Positions 1 through 9,902 of a DNA stretch of 39,312 bases are shown in pieces. Position numbers and translations under genes: made by a program. Source of the DNA: Bacilli bacterium (lineage in GTDB: Bacteria > Bacillota_I > Bacilli_A > RFN20 > CAG-826); the NCBI GenBank assembly GCA_024695405.1, contig JAILIF010000084.1, positions 1-39,312 of the forward strand, in the 5' to 3' direction. The notes under the pieces were generated by a model. It did not search any database. It saw nothing but the letters and a program-made list of their open reading frames with translations, and had not been told where the DNA came from. The first letter of the stretch is position 1. Each line of letters starts with the position of its first letter.

Positions 1-85
1 TAATCTTTAAAATCATAAGTCTTATAAAATTTAAAAAAGCAAACCAAAACAACGCTGCAAAAACAATGTAACTATACCTTTGCAT
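1..85 (-). CDS. Possible start of a membrane protein, truncated by the window edge
   Basis: An open frame starts at an ATG at 85 on the minus strand, 30 bases downstream of the glycerol kinase stop, and stays open to the window edge. Its 28 visible residues are strongly hydrophobic after a short charged start (MQRYSYIVFAALFWF), as in a first transmembrane helix or signal sequence. There is no clear Shine-Dalgarno sequence and the fragment is short, so it may be a chance frame. If real, it would be the next gene of the leftward set. No family can be named. Confidence 0.3.
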   Translation of the reverse strand, partial: MQRYSYIVFAALFWFAFLNFIRLMILKI

Positions 86-115
86 TTATATAAATAGCAT
101 TTAAATACTTTTATT

Positions 116-1585
116 CTATTCAGGTTTAAACATTCTAGTAGCTTCTACAGCTAACTTCCAATTTTTATATTTTCTAACTACTTCATCATTATCCATATTT
201 GGCTTATATGTAGCTTGATAAGAATGAATCTTTTTAATTTCGTCCATGCTCTTGAAGAAGCCTGTATTTAATCCTGCTAAGTAAGCTACGCCAAGTGCAG
301 TAGTCTCTAAGCAAGTTGGTAACTTAATATTTGTTTCTAAAATGTCAGATTGAAACTGCATTAAATATTTATTTGCAGTAGCGCCACCATCAACGCCTAA
401 ATCATTAATCGCATTACCAGTTTCTTGTTTCATTACTTCAAAGACATCTTTTGATTGATAAGCAATACTTTCTAGACACGCTCTAATAATCTGCGCTGGA
501 GTTGTAGCGCGAGTTAAGCCAAAGATCGAGCCTCTAGCTTCATCATCCCAATATGGCGTTCCTAAGCCAGTAAAAGCTGGAACCATATAAACTCCACCCG
601 TTTTTGGTAAAGACATCGCTATAGCTTCTGTTTCAGATGCTTTTTTGATTGCTTTCATTTCATCGCGGAGCCATTGAACAACAGCGCCACCAATAAATAC
701 AGATCCTTCTAAGGCATATGTAACTTTATCGCCAATTTTCCAGGCTACTGTAGTTAATAAGCCACTACTTGAGAAAGTTGGTTTATCGCCTATGTTCATT
801 AACATGAAACAACCTGTTCCGTAAGTATTTTTACAGTCACCTTTTTCGAAACAAGTTTGACCAAACAATGCAGCTTGTTGATCTCCTGCAACACCAGTAA
901 TTGGAATGCCGTCTGTTGAATTACCATAGTTATAAGAAGAAGGATTTACTTTAGGTAACATCTTCATTGGAATATTGAAAATCTTACATAATTCCTCATC
1001 CCAAGACATTGTATTTATATTAAATAAGAGCGTTCTAGAGGCGTTACTTACATCAGTAGCGTGTATTCTTCCACCTGAGAGTTTGTACATAACCCAAGTG
1101 TCAATTGTACCAAATATAAGTTCACCGTTCTCAGCCATTTCTTGAGCGTGTGGAACAGTATCTAATATAAATCTAATTTTGCTCGCAGAGAAATAAGGAT
1201 TAATTAATAATCCTGTTTTTGAGTGAATTAGAGACTTTTTATCCGCTAATAATTCACATATCTCTGTAGTTTGACGGGACTGCCAAACTATGGCGTTACA
1301 AATTGGTTTACCTGTTTTCTTATTCCAAACAACTGTAGTTTCTCTTTGATTAGTTATACCAATAGAATCAATATCTTCTGGTTTTAAATCATTTTTAGCA
1401 AGTATCTCACTAATGCAATCAATAACCGATAACCAAATATCAATTGCGTCTGCTTCAACCCAACCAGAATGAGGATATTTACACTCCACTTCTTTTTGGG
1501 CTGTTGCTATAGGTTTACCTTCTTTATTAAAGAGCATAGCTCTAGAAGAAGTTGTACCTTGATCTATTGCTAAAATATATTTCAT
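116..1585 (-). CDS. glpK: Glycerol kinase
   Basis: A cytoplasmic FGGY-family kinase that phosphorylates glycerol to glycerol 3-phosphate with ATP. The 489 residues match the usual GlpK length of about 500. The N-terminal phosphate-binding motif DQGTTSSR lies at residues 8-15. The substrate-domain segment GSVFIGGAVVQWLRDE, the TGLGTPYWDDEARG motif and the ATPase segment DGGATANKYLMQFQSDIL near the C-terminus are all present. It is the last complete gene of a leftward set and starts 3 bases after the M24 peptidase stop. No glycerol facilitator or glycerol-3-phosphate oxidase/dehydrogenase gene is seen next to it, so the rest of the pathway must be encoded elsewhere or beyond the left edge. Confidence 0.95.
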   Translation of the reverse strand: MKYILAIDQGTTSSRAMLFNKEGKPIATAQKEVECKYPHSGWVEADAIDIWLSVIDCISEILAKNDLKPEDIDSIGITNQRETTVVWNKKTGKPICNAIVWQSRQTTEICELLADKKSLIHSKTGLLINPYFSASKIRFILDTVPHAQEMAENGELIFGTIDTWVMYKLSGGRIHATDVSNASRTLLFNINTMSWDEELCKIFNIPMKMLPKVNPSSYNYGNSTDGIPITGVAGDQQAALFGQTCFEKGDCKNTYGTGCFMLMNIGDKPTFSSSGLLTTVAWKIGDKVTYALEGSVFIGGAVVQWLRDEMKAIKKASETEAIAMSLPKTGGVYMVPAFTGLGTPYWDDEARGSIFGLTRATTPAQIIRACLESIAYQSKDVFEVMKQETGNAINDLGVDGGATANKYLMQFQSDILETNIKLPTCLETTALGVAYLAGLNTGFFKSMDEIKKIHSYQATYKPNMDNDEVVRKYKNWKLAVEATRMFKPE

Positions 1586-1588
1586 TAT

Positions 1589-2854
1589 TTATTCCTCAAA
1601 TTTTTTACTAGCCATTAATCTTTCTACATCAGCAATTTCTTTTGCGATTCCTTTAGAAAGAACTACTGCTTTACCATCTTTAAAAAGAATATCATCTTCA
1701 ATTCTTACACCTACACCAAAATTAGCAAAATATAATCCTGGTTCAACAGTAATTACGTTACCGTTTTCAAGTGGTCTTTCTCTAATTGAAATATCGTGTG
1801 TATCTAAACCTAAATGGTGAGAAACATTATGATAATAATATTTCTTAATATCATCATCTTTATTAATGAGCTTGAGTCTTAAACATTCAGAAGTTAATAC
1901 TTCAATTGCGTGAGCTTGTAAATCTGCAATAGTCATACCAGTTCTTGCATATTCAATGACTGATTTATTACAGTTTAAAACTGCTTCATATACAGATTTA
2001 GCAATACCAGCGAATACCCCATTAACTGGATATGTTCTAGAAATATCCGCACTATATCCAGCTTCTTTATATCCTAAATCAAATAAGACCATGTCTTTAT
2101 TTTTAATCTTGGAATTTTGTCCTGGATAATGTAAGCAAGTAGCGTTTTTACCCGCTGCTACAATTGTAGAGAAAGCAAGTTTTCTTCTTCCATGCATCAT
2201 TCCGTAATGATTAAAAATTTCTGCAAGTTCGTATTCATAAATGCCTTCATTACATTTTTTAAGAGTGTTATTAATCCCTTTTCCAGTTTCTTCAATTGCT
2301 TTAACGATGCATTCAACTTCGTATCTAGATTTAATCATTCTTAAATCTCTAATAAGTGGATAAACATCTATTACACCAATATTTGGATAAGTCACTCTAA
2401 ATTTTTCTACATATTGTTTAATTGATAATTCGTCCCCAACTTTAATTTCAGGACTTAAATCAAAATAACAAGCATCAATCTTACCGTATTGATTATTATT
2501 ATCATCAAATACAACTGAGATCATGCTATCTAATTGGTTATATGTATATACATTATCAATGTCGCTAATTTGTTTTGCTTCATCTAATGTAAGTCTTCTA
2601 CCAGTCCACTTTTCTTTAAGTTCGCTATATTCATCAACAAATAAATATGTTTTAACTTCACTAAAGCCCTTAACAATCAATAAAACTGAATGCTCTTGTT
2701 CAATACCTGTTAAATAAAAGAAATTGTTATTTACTTGAAATGGATATAATTCATCTTCGCTAGCAATCTTACTAACCCCTGAGAAAATAATAGCAGCACT
2801 ATTTGCTTTCATTTTCTCAACTAATTTAAAACGTCTATTACCTAATTCACTCAT
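1589..2854 (-). CDS. M24B family metallopeptidase, Xaa-Pro aminopeptidase type
   Basis: Probably a cytoplasmic aminopeptidase that removes N-terminal residues preceding proline. The C-terminal creatinase/aminopeptidase (pita-bread) fold shows the expected metal-ligand motifs: Asp residues in LFDLGYKEAGYSADISRTY, the His of SHHLGLDTHD, the Glu of ITVEPGLYF and the Glu of VRIEDDIL. The N-terminal half matches an AMP_N-type domain (NNFFYLTGIEQEHSVLL). I chose the ATG at 2854, giving 421 residues, because AGGAGG-type sequence sits just upstream. An in-frame TTG 15 bases earlier would swallow that ribosome binding site. The start is one base past the mrp stop, so the two are probably translationally coupled. 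PepP and PepQ cannot be separated with certainty. Confidence 0.9.
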   Translation of the reverse strand: MSELGNRRFKLVEKMKANSAAIIFSGVSKIASEDELYPFQVNNNFFYLTGIEQEHSVLLIVKGFSEVKTYLFVDEYSELKEKWTGRRLTLDEAKQISDIDNVYTYNQLDSMISVVFDDNNNQYGKIDACYFDLSPEIKVGDELSIKQYVEKFRVTYPNIGVIDVYPLIRDLRMIKSRYEVECIVKAIEETGKGINNTLKKCNEGIYEYELAEIFNHYGMMHGRRKLAFSTIVAAGKNATCLHYPGQNSKIKNKDMVLFDLGYKEAGYSADISRTYPVNGVFAGIAKSVYEAVLNCNKSVIEYARTGMTIADLQAHAIEVLTSECLRLKLINKDDDIKKYYYHNVSHHLGLDTHDISIRERPLENGNVITVEPGLYFANFGVGVRIEDDILFKDGKAVVLSKGIAKEIADVERLMASKKFEE

Positions 2855-2855
2855 T

Positions 2856-3671
2856 TTATTTTCCTCCAATAATCTTATCTATAATTGGCTCAAATTCTTC
2901 TATAGAAACTTGTTCAATTTCACCTTTATCTACTTTTTCAGCGTTACTACTTACCAAAGGTAATCTACCTAAAATATCAAATCCAATTTGTTTGGAGAAT
3001 TCTTCTAAATGAGACTCACCAAAGATTGATATCTTTTTACCGCAATCTGGGCACTTTAAATAGGACATATTCTCAATTACACCTGAAACGTGAATATTCA
3101 TCATATTCGCCATATTTATAGCTTTTGTAACAATTAATGAGACTAAGTCTTGAGGAGAAGTAACAATAATTAAGTCGTCTACTGGTAAAGTTTGGAAAAC
3201 AGTTAAGGCGACATCTCCAGTTCCTGGAGGCATATCAATTACTAAATAGTCTAATTCTTCCCATAAAACTTCTTCATAAAATTGTTTAACTAAATTGCCA
3301 AGAAGAGGTCCTCTCCATACGATTGGGTCTTGGTCATTTTCTAATAAACAGTTTGATGAAATAATCTTAATTCCGCCTTTTGAAATTAAAGGATAGATAA
3401 GTCCATCTTCGCCCATTGCTTTATCTTTAATTCCAAATGCTTTAGGAATACTAGGGCCAGTTATATCTCCATCTAAAATACCAACTGAAAATCCTCTACG
3501 GTTTAAACTTACCGCAATCATAGAGGTGATAAAAGATTTACCAACTCCGCCTTTTCCAGAAAGTACAGCGATTACTTTTTTAATTTTTGAGCGATCATTT
3601 AATTTCGCTTTTACGATTTCACAGCTTTCCTTAGAAGCGCAGTGCTCGCAATCATGATTACATTCAGACAT
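2856..3671 (-). CDS. Mrp/Nbp35/ApbC-type P-loop ATPase, probable Fe-S cluster carrier
   Basis: A 271-residue MinD/ParA-like P-loop NTPase. The deviant Walker A motif GKGGVGKS lies at residues 39-46, followed by LDGDITGPS and VIDMPPGTGD, which are Mrp signatures. Four cysteines (C4, C8, C11, C17) at the N-terminus and a CPDC pair in the C-terminal half resemble the cluster-binding cysteines of the Nbp35 branch. The family assembles or carries Fe-S clusters in the cytoplasm. A GGAG ribosome binding site precedes the ATG at 3671, and the gene begins 4 bases after the yigZ-like stop. It lacks the N-terminal DUF59 domain of E. coli Mrp. Confidence 0.9.
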   Translation of the reverse strand: MSECNHDCEHCASKESCEIVKAKLNDRSKIKKVIAVLSGKGGVGKSFITSMIAVSLNRRGFSVGILDGDITGPSIPKAFGIKDKAMGEDGLIYPLISKGGIKIISSNCLLENDQDPIVWRGPLLGNLVKQFYEEVLWEELDYLVIDMPPGTGDVALTVFQTLPVDDLIIVTSPQDLVSLIVTKAINMANMMNIHVSGVIENMSYLKCPDCGKKISIFGESHLEEFSKQIGFDILGRLPLVSSNAEKVDKGEIEQVSIEEFEPIIDKIIGGK

Positions 3672-3675
3672 TTTC

Positions 3676-4056
3676 TTACTCCAATTCTATTAGTTCAGCG
3701 TTATTAATTACTTCTATTCCACTAGCTACATATGTTCTAAGTAGTCTGCCTGCACCAAGTTTAGTGCCTCCAAAGTATCTAACAACGAACAGAACTAAAT
3801 TATTCAAATCTTTCTTGTGTAGTAATTCTAATAATGGTCTACCAGCAGTACCTTTAGGTTCACCATCATCGTTAGATTTACTTTTAGTTCCAATTCGATA
3901 AGCATAGACAATATGTCTAGCTTTCTTATGTTCTTTTTGAAGAAATTTCAATATTTCTTTGAATTCTTCTTCATTATGAAGAGGGAATAGTAGACCAATA
4001 AATTTACTTTTCTCTACTTCAATTTTTGCTTCGTAATTATTATTTATCGTTTGCAT
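3676..4056 (-). CDS. YigZ/IMPACT family protein, N-terminal domain only
   Basis: The 126 residues carry the UPF0029/IMPACT N-terminal signature DGEPKGTAGRPLLELL and VRYFGGTKLGAGRL. Bacterial YigZ proteins are usually about 200 residues with a second ferredoxin-like domain (DUF1949). Here the reading frame ends right after the first domain, and no remnant of the second is seen before the mrp start 4 bases later. It may be a genuine single-domain form, not a broken gene. The cellular role of the family in bacteria is not settled; eukaryotic IMPACT regulates Gcn2. No Shine-Dalgarno sequence is evident, but the ATG lies only 8 bases after the upstream stop, so coupling is likely. Confidence 0.85.
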   Translation of the reverse strand: MQTINNNYEAKIEVEKSKFIGLLFPLHNEEEFKEILKFLQKEHKKARHIVYAYRIGTKSKSNDDGEPKGTAGRPLLELLHKKDLNNLVLFVVRYFGGTKLGAGRLLRTYVASGIEVINNAELIELE

Positions 4057-4064
4057 AATTACAT

Positions 4065-7000
4065 TTAGCAGCTTTCGATATAATCCATCAAATCATTACC
4101 ATAGTTTCTAAAGTTAAATGAACTATCATAATAATCTTCTCTATATCCATCTATAGCAAACCACACACAATCACTTGGTTGGACACTTGGATCAGAAAGT
4201 AATTGATGAGTATATTTCAAAATAACAAATAATCCAGAATCTTCAGGATATGTGTTGTTTGCAGTAGCAGTTTCTTTTTCGATAGATAAAGCTCCTCTAG
4301 AAACGAATAAAATCTTAGCGAATCTAGAATCTTTATTTTCTACATCGTTATAGAAATAATCTGTGAATATTTCTCTAATAGAATCCTTATTATCTATAAT
4401 ATCGGTGATAAATAAGTTACTTTCAATATTTGAAATATCAGTTCCGCTTCTATCTGCTTCACCATTGAAATATCTAGTTAATTCAATAGCGCCTTGTAAG
4501 CCGCGTCTTTCTACTTCATTTAAATTATCAAATGTTGAAGTTGTTATATCAGAAGAAGAAAGAGCTCTTCCGTTAGTTTGGTTAGAAGCGAAATAGAATT
4601 TTTCGTAATCAGTGAATGTAGCGATTCTACTACTTGAATAAGATGAATAAATAGTCCCGTATTCTGTAGTTAAAACATCATCAAAGATACCTGAAACAAT
4701 TTCACTAGTGAAATAGCTTCTTGATGTTTTAACTTCAGTATCACTCGAGAATTCATTTCCATCATTTCTATCATAAGAATATTTAATAAGATTTAAAATC
4801 ATGTTTCTCTTAACTGAATTTGCACGTAATGTATCAATAGTTACATTTGTAATAAAGTTACCAGCTTCATCGGTTAATCTAGTTAAGCCATTGGCTTCTA
4901 CTAAATAAGCTTTATCTCCATTAGCGTTAGAAGAAGTATCAAATAACTTTTCAATAGCGTCAATCTTATTAGCTTTATTACTTCCAATTAAATATGAGTC
5001 AAAATTATCTAATGCATTATAAAGCATTACGCTTCTACCTTTAACTTCTACCGAGTCACGAATCTCAGTCTTTGCTAAAGTCTTAGAATTAAACAAGAAA
5101 TAGAATACTCCGTCTAAGCAATCTTTCTTATTATCTAAAGATGTTTGGAAGTCATCTAAATCAACAAATTTATATTCATGAGTAACTGGATCTTCGTATT
5201 GCATGGATTCAATAGCTTTTTGGATACAGTAAATTTCTGTACCTTCTCCACAGTTATTGTTACTACCACCATAATCTAAGTAATCTAAATCAAAATCCGC
5301 AATCATTTCAGTGTCACTTGGATCATATTTCAATAATTCTTCAAGACCCATTTCACCAGAGAATGCATCTTTAACAAAGTGGCTCATAACACCAGTACAT
5401 AAGTAAGAACCATTAACAGCCTTCATGATATTTGTGACTTCAGAAGCTGGTAAGTCAGTAACAGCGATATTATTTGCGTCAATTTCATCACCCTTAGTAG
5501 CATTAATTACTTTCTTGAAAACATCAACAAAGCAAGCAGTTTCTCCACCAACCACTTCATTATCGCCATTTCTTTCGGTCCAAATTGAGTTAAAGCCTTC
5601 GTCATTAACTGTGTTGTAGAAATCATGATTAGATAATTTCTTAACTCTAGCTTCAATCTCATTAGGAGTAGCATCGGCTAAATCAGTAAGACCGCTATTA
5701 TTCATCATATTAATCATCATATCTTCAAAGAAAGATACGTTGCCTAACGTTCTATCTTCTACAACGCTTAAGTTAAAGCAATGAGTTGCTTGTAAACCTG
5801 CTAATAAGCCAGTGAAGTAATCTTTCTTAGTAGAATCGTCATTACCATTACTATCAACACCTAAAATTTCCATTAATGTTGCTTTATTAAAGAATGAATC
5901 CGCATTTAAATCATCGCCAGCAATACGTTGAATTTCTTTGTAGTTAGAATAGAATTCAACAATATGATCAATTTCTTCCTGACGATTTGCTCTGCCTAAA
6001 GCATAGTTATCTATTGAAGCGTTTGCTGTAATTAAGTATTCAAATTGTACTTTATTAATATCAACAAAATCATTAGTTCCAACATTATCTTTTGATTGTT
6101 TCATCGCGTTATATGAAGCGATTCTTAAACAGTTTGTATTGTTTGTAGCAGTTAAGAAGTTATCTAAATCATTTGCTGTGATATTGTTAAAATCAATAGA
6201 GTCTCCACCATCCATAATCTTAATACCAGTAGCTACTACATTAACTACTCTACCAATTTCATCATATTGAAGAACTTTATCATAATAGTCTTCGATAAAG
6301 CCATCTTGCATATATAATTCATCAGCTTCAGTTTTACTTAATTCATCATAGTGATATTCGTTCTTAAAAGAAGTCATTAAAGCATCGTAGTTACTTACAT
6401 TCCAAGCAGCCTTATTATCATCATAATTAGAAGGCATTATTTCATCTCTAACTAAGAAATCATAATGAGCAATCTTTTGATTTGGATAGTTTTCATTATT
6501 AACCGAATTTATAACTGCATCCCAATCACTATCCCAATATGAAGATTCAGGGTCGTTTAACAAACCTTCAGACATAGAAGCCATAGCAGTATCTACTTTC
6601 TTATGTAGCCATTCACCAAACTTATTGCCATCTTCGCTCTTAAAGATTAACGAATCAGATAACTTATGTAACATATCGTTCATTCCAACAACATCTGTTA
6701 CTTTAGTTAAATCTAGGTTTTGTAAATCTAAGTCAAGTTTTGCAATCGATAAAAGAAGACCAGACATATTCTCTCCTTCTTCGTGCCAATATTCTTTAGA
6801 ATTGATATTTTTATATGTAACTCCAATTGTTGCATCACAAAGACTATCATTCAAATTTGCGTCTAATAATCCGCCCATTAAGTTAGAGAATAATACTGAA
6901 TCACCAACCGCTGATAAAACATCACCTAAATTTTTAGGCATATTTGGATCGTAATCGCCTTTAGTTGATGCAGTTGTAACATCACCAGCTAAACTATATA

Positions 7001-9881
7001 GAAGTGTTGAATTAATTGATGAAGAGAAATCATTAAATTTAAGCATATTATTTTCGCCTAAGATACCAAATAAATTACTAATCGCATCTAATTCTTCTTC
7101 CCATTTTCCAGCAGGATCTAATTCCGCATAGACATCATCACTTGGTCTTTCGACACCTTGTTCTTCCATATTTCCAAAAATAAAATCAAACATATTTTGC
7201 ATGTTTTTATTTTTATAAGTGCCACTGTGTGGGTTGAAAAGTTCGAAGTTATAGAACGCTTTTAAAATATTAGCAAAATAATATTTCAATGGATGTTCAT
7301 CTAATACAGGGTCATATGCTGCTGTATCTGGATTATCTGGCTTAACTTCCAAATAAACATTAAATTTATCTAAAAAACCATCAATGTCATCTTTAACACT
7401 ATTAGTTAGAGTTTCAAAAGCAAATTGGCCTTCATCATTCATCATAAATCCTTTATAGAAATGTTGAAGAGCACTTATTAAGTCACCATTCATGAAGTCT
7501 GCCAATTGTGCAAATACATCATCAGAATGGTTAAGTTGATAAATAATAATATCTACATCAAAGAATTCTTGAGTTTTCTCTTTTTGAGCGGCTAATTTTT
7601 CATCAATAAAAGGAATGCCTAAAGCATATACAATCTTAGATTCATCTAATGGCTGTAAGCATTCAAAAGCCTTTCCTAAATAAGGAGCAATTCTAGAATC
7701 TAAATCAAAGGCAGAACCAAAAATATCATCAGGATTAATCCAACCATCAAATGCATTAACTACTGCATCTAAGAAAGAAGGATAATCTTTATATTCAAAT
7801 GGCTTTTTTTCATCTGTAGTTTCTTCAATTTCATCATTAAATCTTGTTTTTAACGGAGAAGGTGTTATGGAAGAAGATGTTGGTATTTCTAACTGAATAA
7901 CATTAGTAACAACCGTTAAAATATGATTAATTTCTTCTTTGAAGAATTTTATTGGTAATGGTTTAGAAGGATCATCATCATAGACATTGTTCATTAAATT
8001 GTTCCATCTAGTATTTGCTTCTTCGTAGGCAGAACCATATTTTTCTTGTAATTCCATATTGTCTAGAAAGTTTCTCATAAATGGAGTTTCATTAATGAAT
8101 TTAGCAAGGATTTTAGAATCCATTAATGCATAGTGTTCGCCTTTAGTAGAGTCTCTTTCTTGAGCGCTACCATCTTCATTCATATGATTAATACCGCAAA
8201 TTGCATCTCTAAAGTTAGAGGTAGTTTGTTCTGCTCTTAAAGTAGACGCTAAAGCAGTTTTAGCGTTTTGTTGAATAGTCTTAAACTCTTCTTCGTCTTC
8301 TCCCTCTTCTTGAGATCTAAATGAATCGTAAGCATTTTTAATTACGTGATCGCCGCAAGCTGCAAGACCCCAACAAGAATCGAATATCGTATACATTTCA
8401 TGTCCGATATCAAATTCTTTAATGAAATCAACCACGATTGCTTTGTTATTTGGATCATCATAAGGGTTATCAATCGACACATCCCCGCCTAAGAACTTAA
8501 GAATTTTATTAGAATCATCTAATGTAACAGCCCAATATCCAAGGGATTTATAACATGCATTAAGAAGTTTTAAATCATCAGCTCTATTGAAAACATTAAA
8601 TAACTTATTAACTTTTTCTCTATTTTCAGGAAGAGTGAACAAATTATCTAAATATGTAACTAAATTACTAGGTGCATTAATTTGCATTTCACCATTATCA
8701 ACAACAATAAAATCATCTAAGATATGTGTTTCAAAAACATCGTTAGCCATTCCTTTAAGAACTTCTATTTCTTCATTCAACGAAATATCACCAATATCGA
8801 CTTTCTCAAAATACTGATAGTTAGGGAGAACATCTACTAATAAATCAGTATTCAAAGCAAGTTCAACAGATATTTGAAATAAATCATTAATAATAGGAGA
8901 GTTACCCAATAAATCAAATACAGGATTAACTAAATTTTCTGAGAATTCAGTGATGATTGGTTTTCCATCTGCGCCATCACCTAAACACGCTGCTACATTT
9001 CCTAAAGCATTAGTTAAATTACCAAGTTCTTCTGCCAATGTATAAGCATCACCAGTAGAACTTAATGCTTTTGTGAAATGATCCATAATTGCTTGATCAA
9101 ATGTAATATTGCTACCGCTTAATCCAGTTTGCCAATTGAAGAAAACTTGTGCAAACAAAGAATCATTATATATATCAACTAAATTAACGATGTCCTTAAC
9201 ATATTGGCTTTGAGAATCTCTTGCTCTTGAATTTTGAATACCTTGATTAACCGCATTAATTAAAGAACTGAACGGAGCAATAGTTAAATAGAATAAAAGT
9301 AAACGAGTAACTAAGTTCTCGGCCATTCCAATAAATTTAATTTTTCCAACTCTTTGAGCAACTTTTGGAACAAGTTTTTCAAAACATAACTTCCACATAA
9401 TAAACAAGAACAGAGTTCCAAATGTTACGATTAATTCAAGAACAAGTGAATAAACCGTAAATGAAATGATGCTCGCGGTAAGAGTTTTAGCAAATTGAGA
9501 TACGCTAATACTTAAAGATTCACTAGCGTTAATTTGGTTACAAACACCAGTAATAAAATCAGTAAGTGTAGCTTCAACCGTACTAATAGTTAAATCAAAT
9601 TGAATATGTTTATCCGATAATGCTATATCAATAGGGAAAGGGTTTTGCTTAAAAAAGCTATCTAAAGGCATGCTATACACTGTTCTTGTGATAGGTCTCA
9701 TTGTTATTAAAGCAAGAATAAAAAGTAATGCATATCCAACCATAAAATATGTTGATTTGTATATGCCTTGCTTATAACCTTTTATTGCAGCACGAATAAG
9801 AACAAATGCAAAAAAGATAAAAATAAGTACTAAACCAACTTCCATAAAAGCGGAAATCATGTTTAATATTGTCTTATCCAT
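4065..9881 (-). CDS. Giant membrane protein with CvpA-like N-terminus and very long C-terminal region
   Basis: A 1938-residue protein of unknown function. The ATG at 9881 is preceded by AAAGGAGG; a longer in-frame start has no such site. About four hydrophobic segments lie near residues 14-29, 41-60, 133-163 and 190-210. The motif IKGYKQGIYKSTYFMVGYA after the first helix resembles CvpA (colicin V production) family proteins. Positive residues follow helices 1 and 3, which suggests that the last about 1700 residues lie outside the cytoplasm. This region is Asp/Asn-rich, mostly helical in character, with no further clear membrane spans, no LPXTG motif and no recognised catalytic motif. It is the first gene of the leftward set ending in glpK. 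The CvpA relation is by motif only, and the rest matches nothing I know. Confidence 0.8.
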   Translation of the reverse strand: MDKTILNMISAFMEVGLVLIFIFFAFVLIRAAIKGYKQGIYKSTYFMVGYALLFILALITMRPITRTVYSMPLDSFFKQNPFPIDIALSDKHIQFDLTISTVEATLTDFITGVCNQINASESLSISVSQFAKTLTASIISFTVYSLVLELIVTFGTLFLFIMWKLCFEKLVPKVAQRVGKIKFIGMAENLVTRLLLFYLTIAPFSSLINAVNQGIQNSRARDSQSQYVKDIVNLVDIYNDSLFAQVFFNWQTGLSGSNITFDQAIMDHFTKALSSTGDAYTLAEELGNLTNALGNVAACLGDGADGKPIITEFSENLVNPVFDLLGNSPIINDLFQISVELALNTDLLVDVLPNYQYFEKVDIGDISLNEEIEVLKGMANDVFETHILDDFIVVDNGEMQINAPSNLVTYLDNLFTLPENREKVNKLFNVFNRADDLKLLNACYKSLGYWAVTLDDSNKILKFLGGDVSIDNPYDDPNNKAIVVDFIKEFDIGHEMYTIFDSCWGLAACGDHVIKNAYDSFRSQEEGEDEEEFKTIQQNAKTALASTLRAEQTTSNFRDAICGINHMNEDGSAQERDSTKGEHYALMDSKILAKFINETPFMRNFLDNMELQEKYGSAYEEANTRWNNLMNNVYDDDPSKPLPIKFFKEEINHILTVVTNVIQLEIPTSSSITPSPLKTRFNDEIEETTDEKKPFEYKDYPSFLDAVVNAFDGWINPDDIFGSAFDLDSRIAPYLGKAFECLQPLDESKIVYALGIPFIDEKLAAQKEKTQEFFDVDIIIYQLNHSDDVFAQLADFMNGDLISALQHFYKGFMMNDEGQFAFETLTNSVKDDIDGFLDKFNVYLEVKPDNPDTAAYDPVLDEHPLKYYFANILKAFYNFELFNPHSGTYKNKNMQNMFDFIFGNMEEQGVERPSDDVYAELDPAGKWEEELDAISNLFGILGENNMLKFNDFSSSINSTLLYSLAGDVTTASTKGDYDPNMPKNLGDVLSAVGDSVLFSNLMGGLLDANLNDSLCDATIGVTYKNINSKEYWHEEGENMSGLLLSIAKLDLDLQNLDLTKVTDVVGMNDMLHKLSDSLIFKSEDGNKFGEWLHKKVDTAMASMSEGLLNDPESSYWDSDWDAVINSVNNENYPNQKIAHYDFLVRDEIMPSNYDDNKAAWNVSNYDALMTSFKNEYHYDELSKTEADELYMQDGFIEDYYDKVLQYDEIGRVVNVVATGIKIMDGGDSIDFNNITANDLDNFLTATNNTNCLRIASYNAMKQSKDNVGTNDFVDINKVQFEYLITANASIDNYALGRANRQEEIDHIVEFYSNYKEIQRIAGDDLNADSFFNKATLMEILGVDSNGNDDSTKKDYFTGLLAGLQATHCFNLSVVEDRTLGNVSFFEDMMINMMNNSGLTDLADATPNEIEARVKKLSNHDFYNTVNDEGFNSIWTERNGDNEVVGGETACFVDVFKKVINATKGDEIDANNIAVTDLPASEVTNIMKAVNGSYLCTGVMSHFVKDAFSGEMGLEELLKYDPSDTEMIADFDLDYLDYGGSNNNCGEGTEIYCIQKAIESMQYEDPVTHEYKFVDLDDFQTSLDNKKDCLDGVFYFLFNSKTLAKTEIRDSVEVKGRSVMLYNALDNFDSYLIGSNKANKIDAIEKLFDTSSNANGDKAYLVEANGLTRLTDEAGNFITNVTIDTLRANSVKRNMILNLIKYSYDRNDGNEFSSDTEVKTSRSYFTSEIVSGIFDDVLTTEYGTIYSSYSSSRIATFTDYEKFYFASNQTNGRALSSSDITTSTFDNLNEVERRGLQGAIELTRYFNGEADRSGTDISNIESNLFITDIIDNKDSIREIFTDYFYNDVENKDSRFAKILFVSRGALSIEKETATANNTYPEDSGLFVILKYTHQLLSDPSVQPSDCVWFAIDGYREDYYDSSFNFRNYGNDLMDYIESC

Positions 9882-9902
9882 CAAACATCCTCCTTTTGCA
9901 AT

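Noticed and set aside
2523-2717. Short rightward frame inside the M24 peptidase gene
   Set aside because: Antisense shadow of a well-conserved enzyme; no start signals.
6625-6954. Open frame of 109 codons opposite the giant gene
   Set aside because: Antisense shadow; no ribosome binding site, family motif or context.
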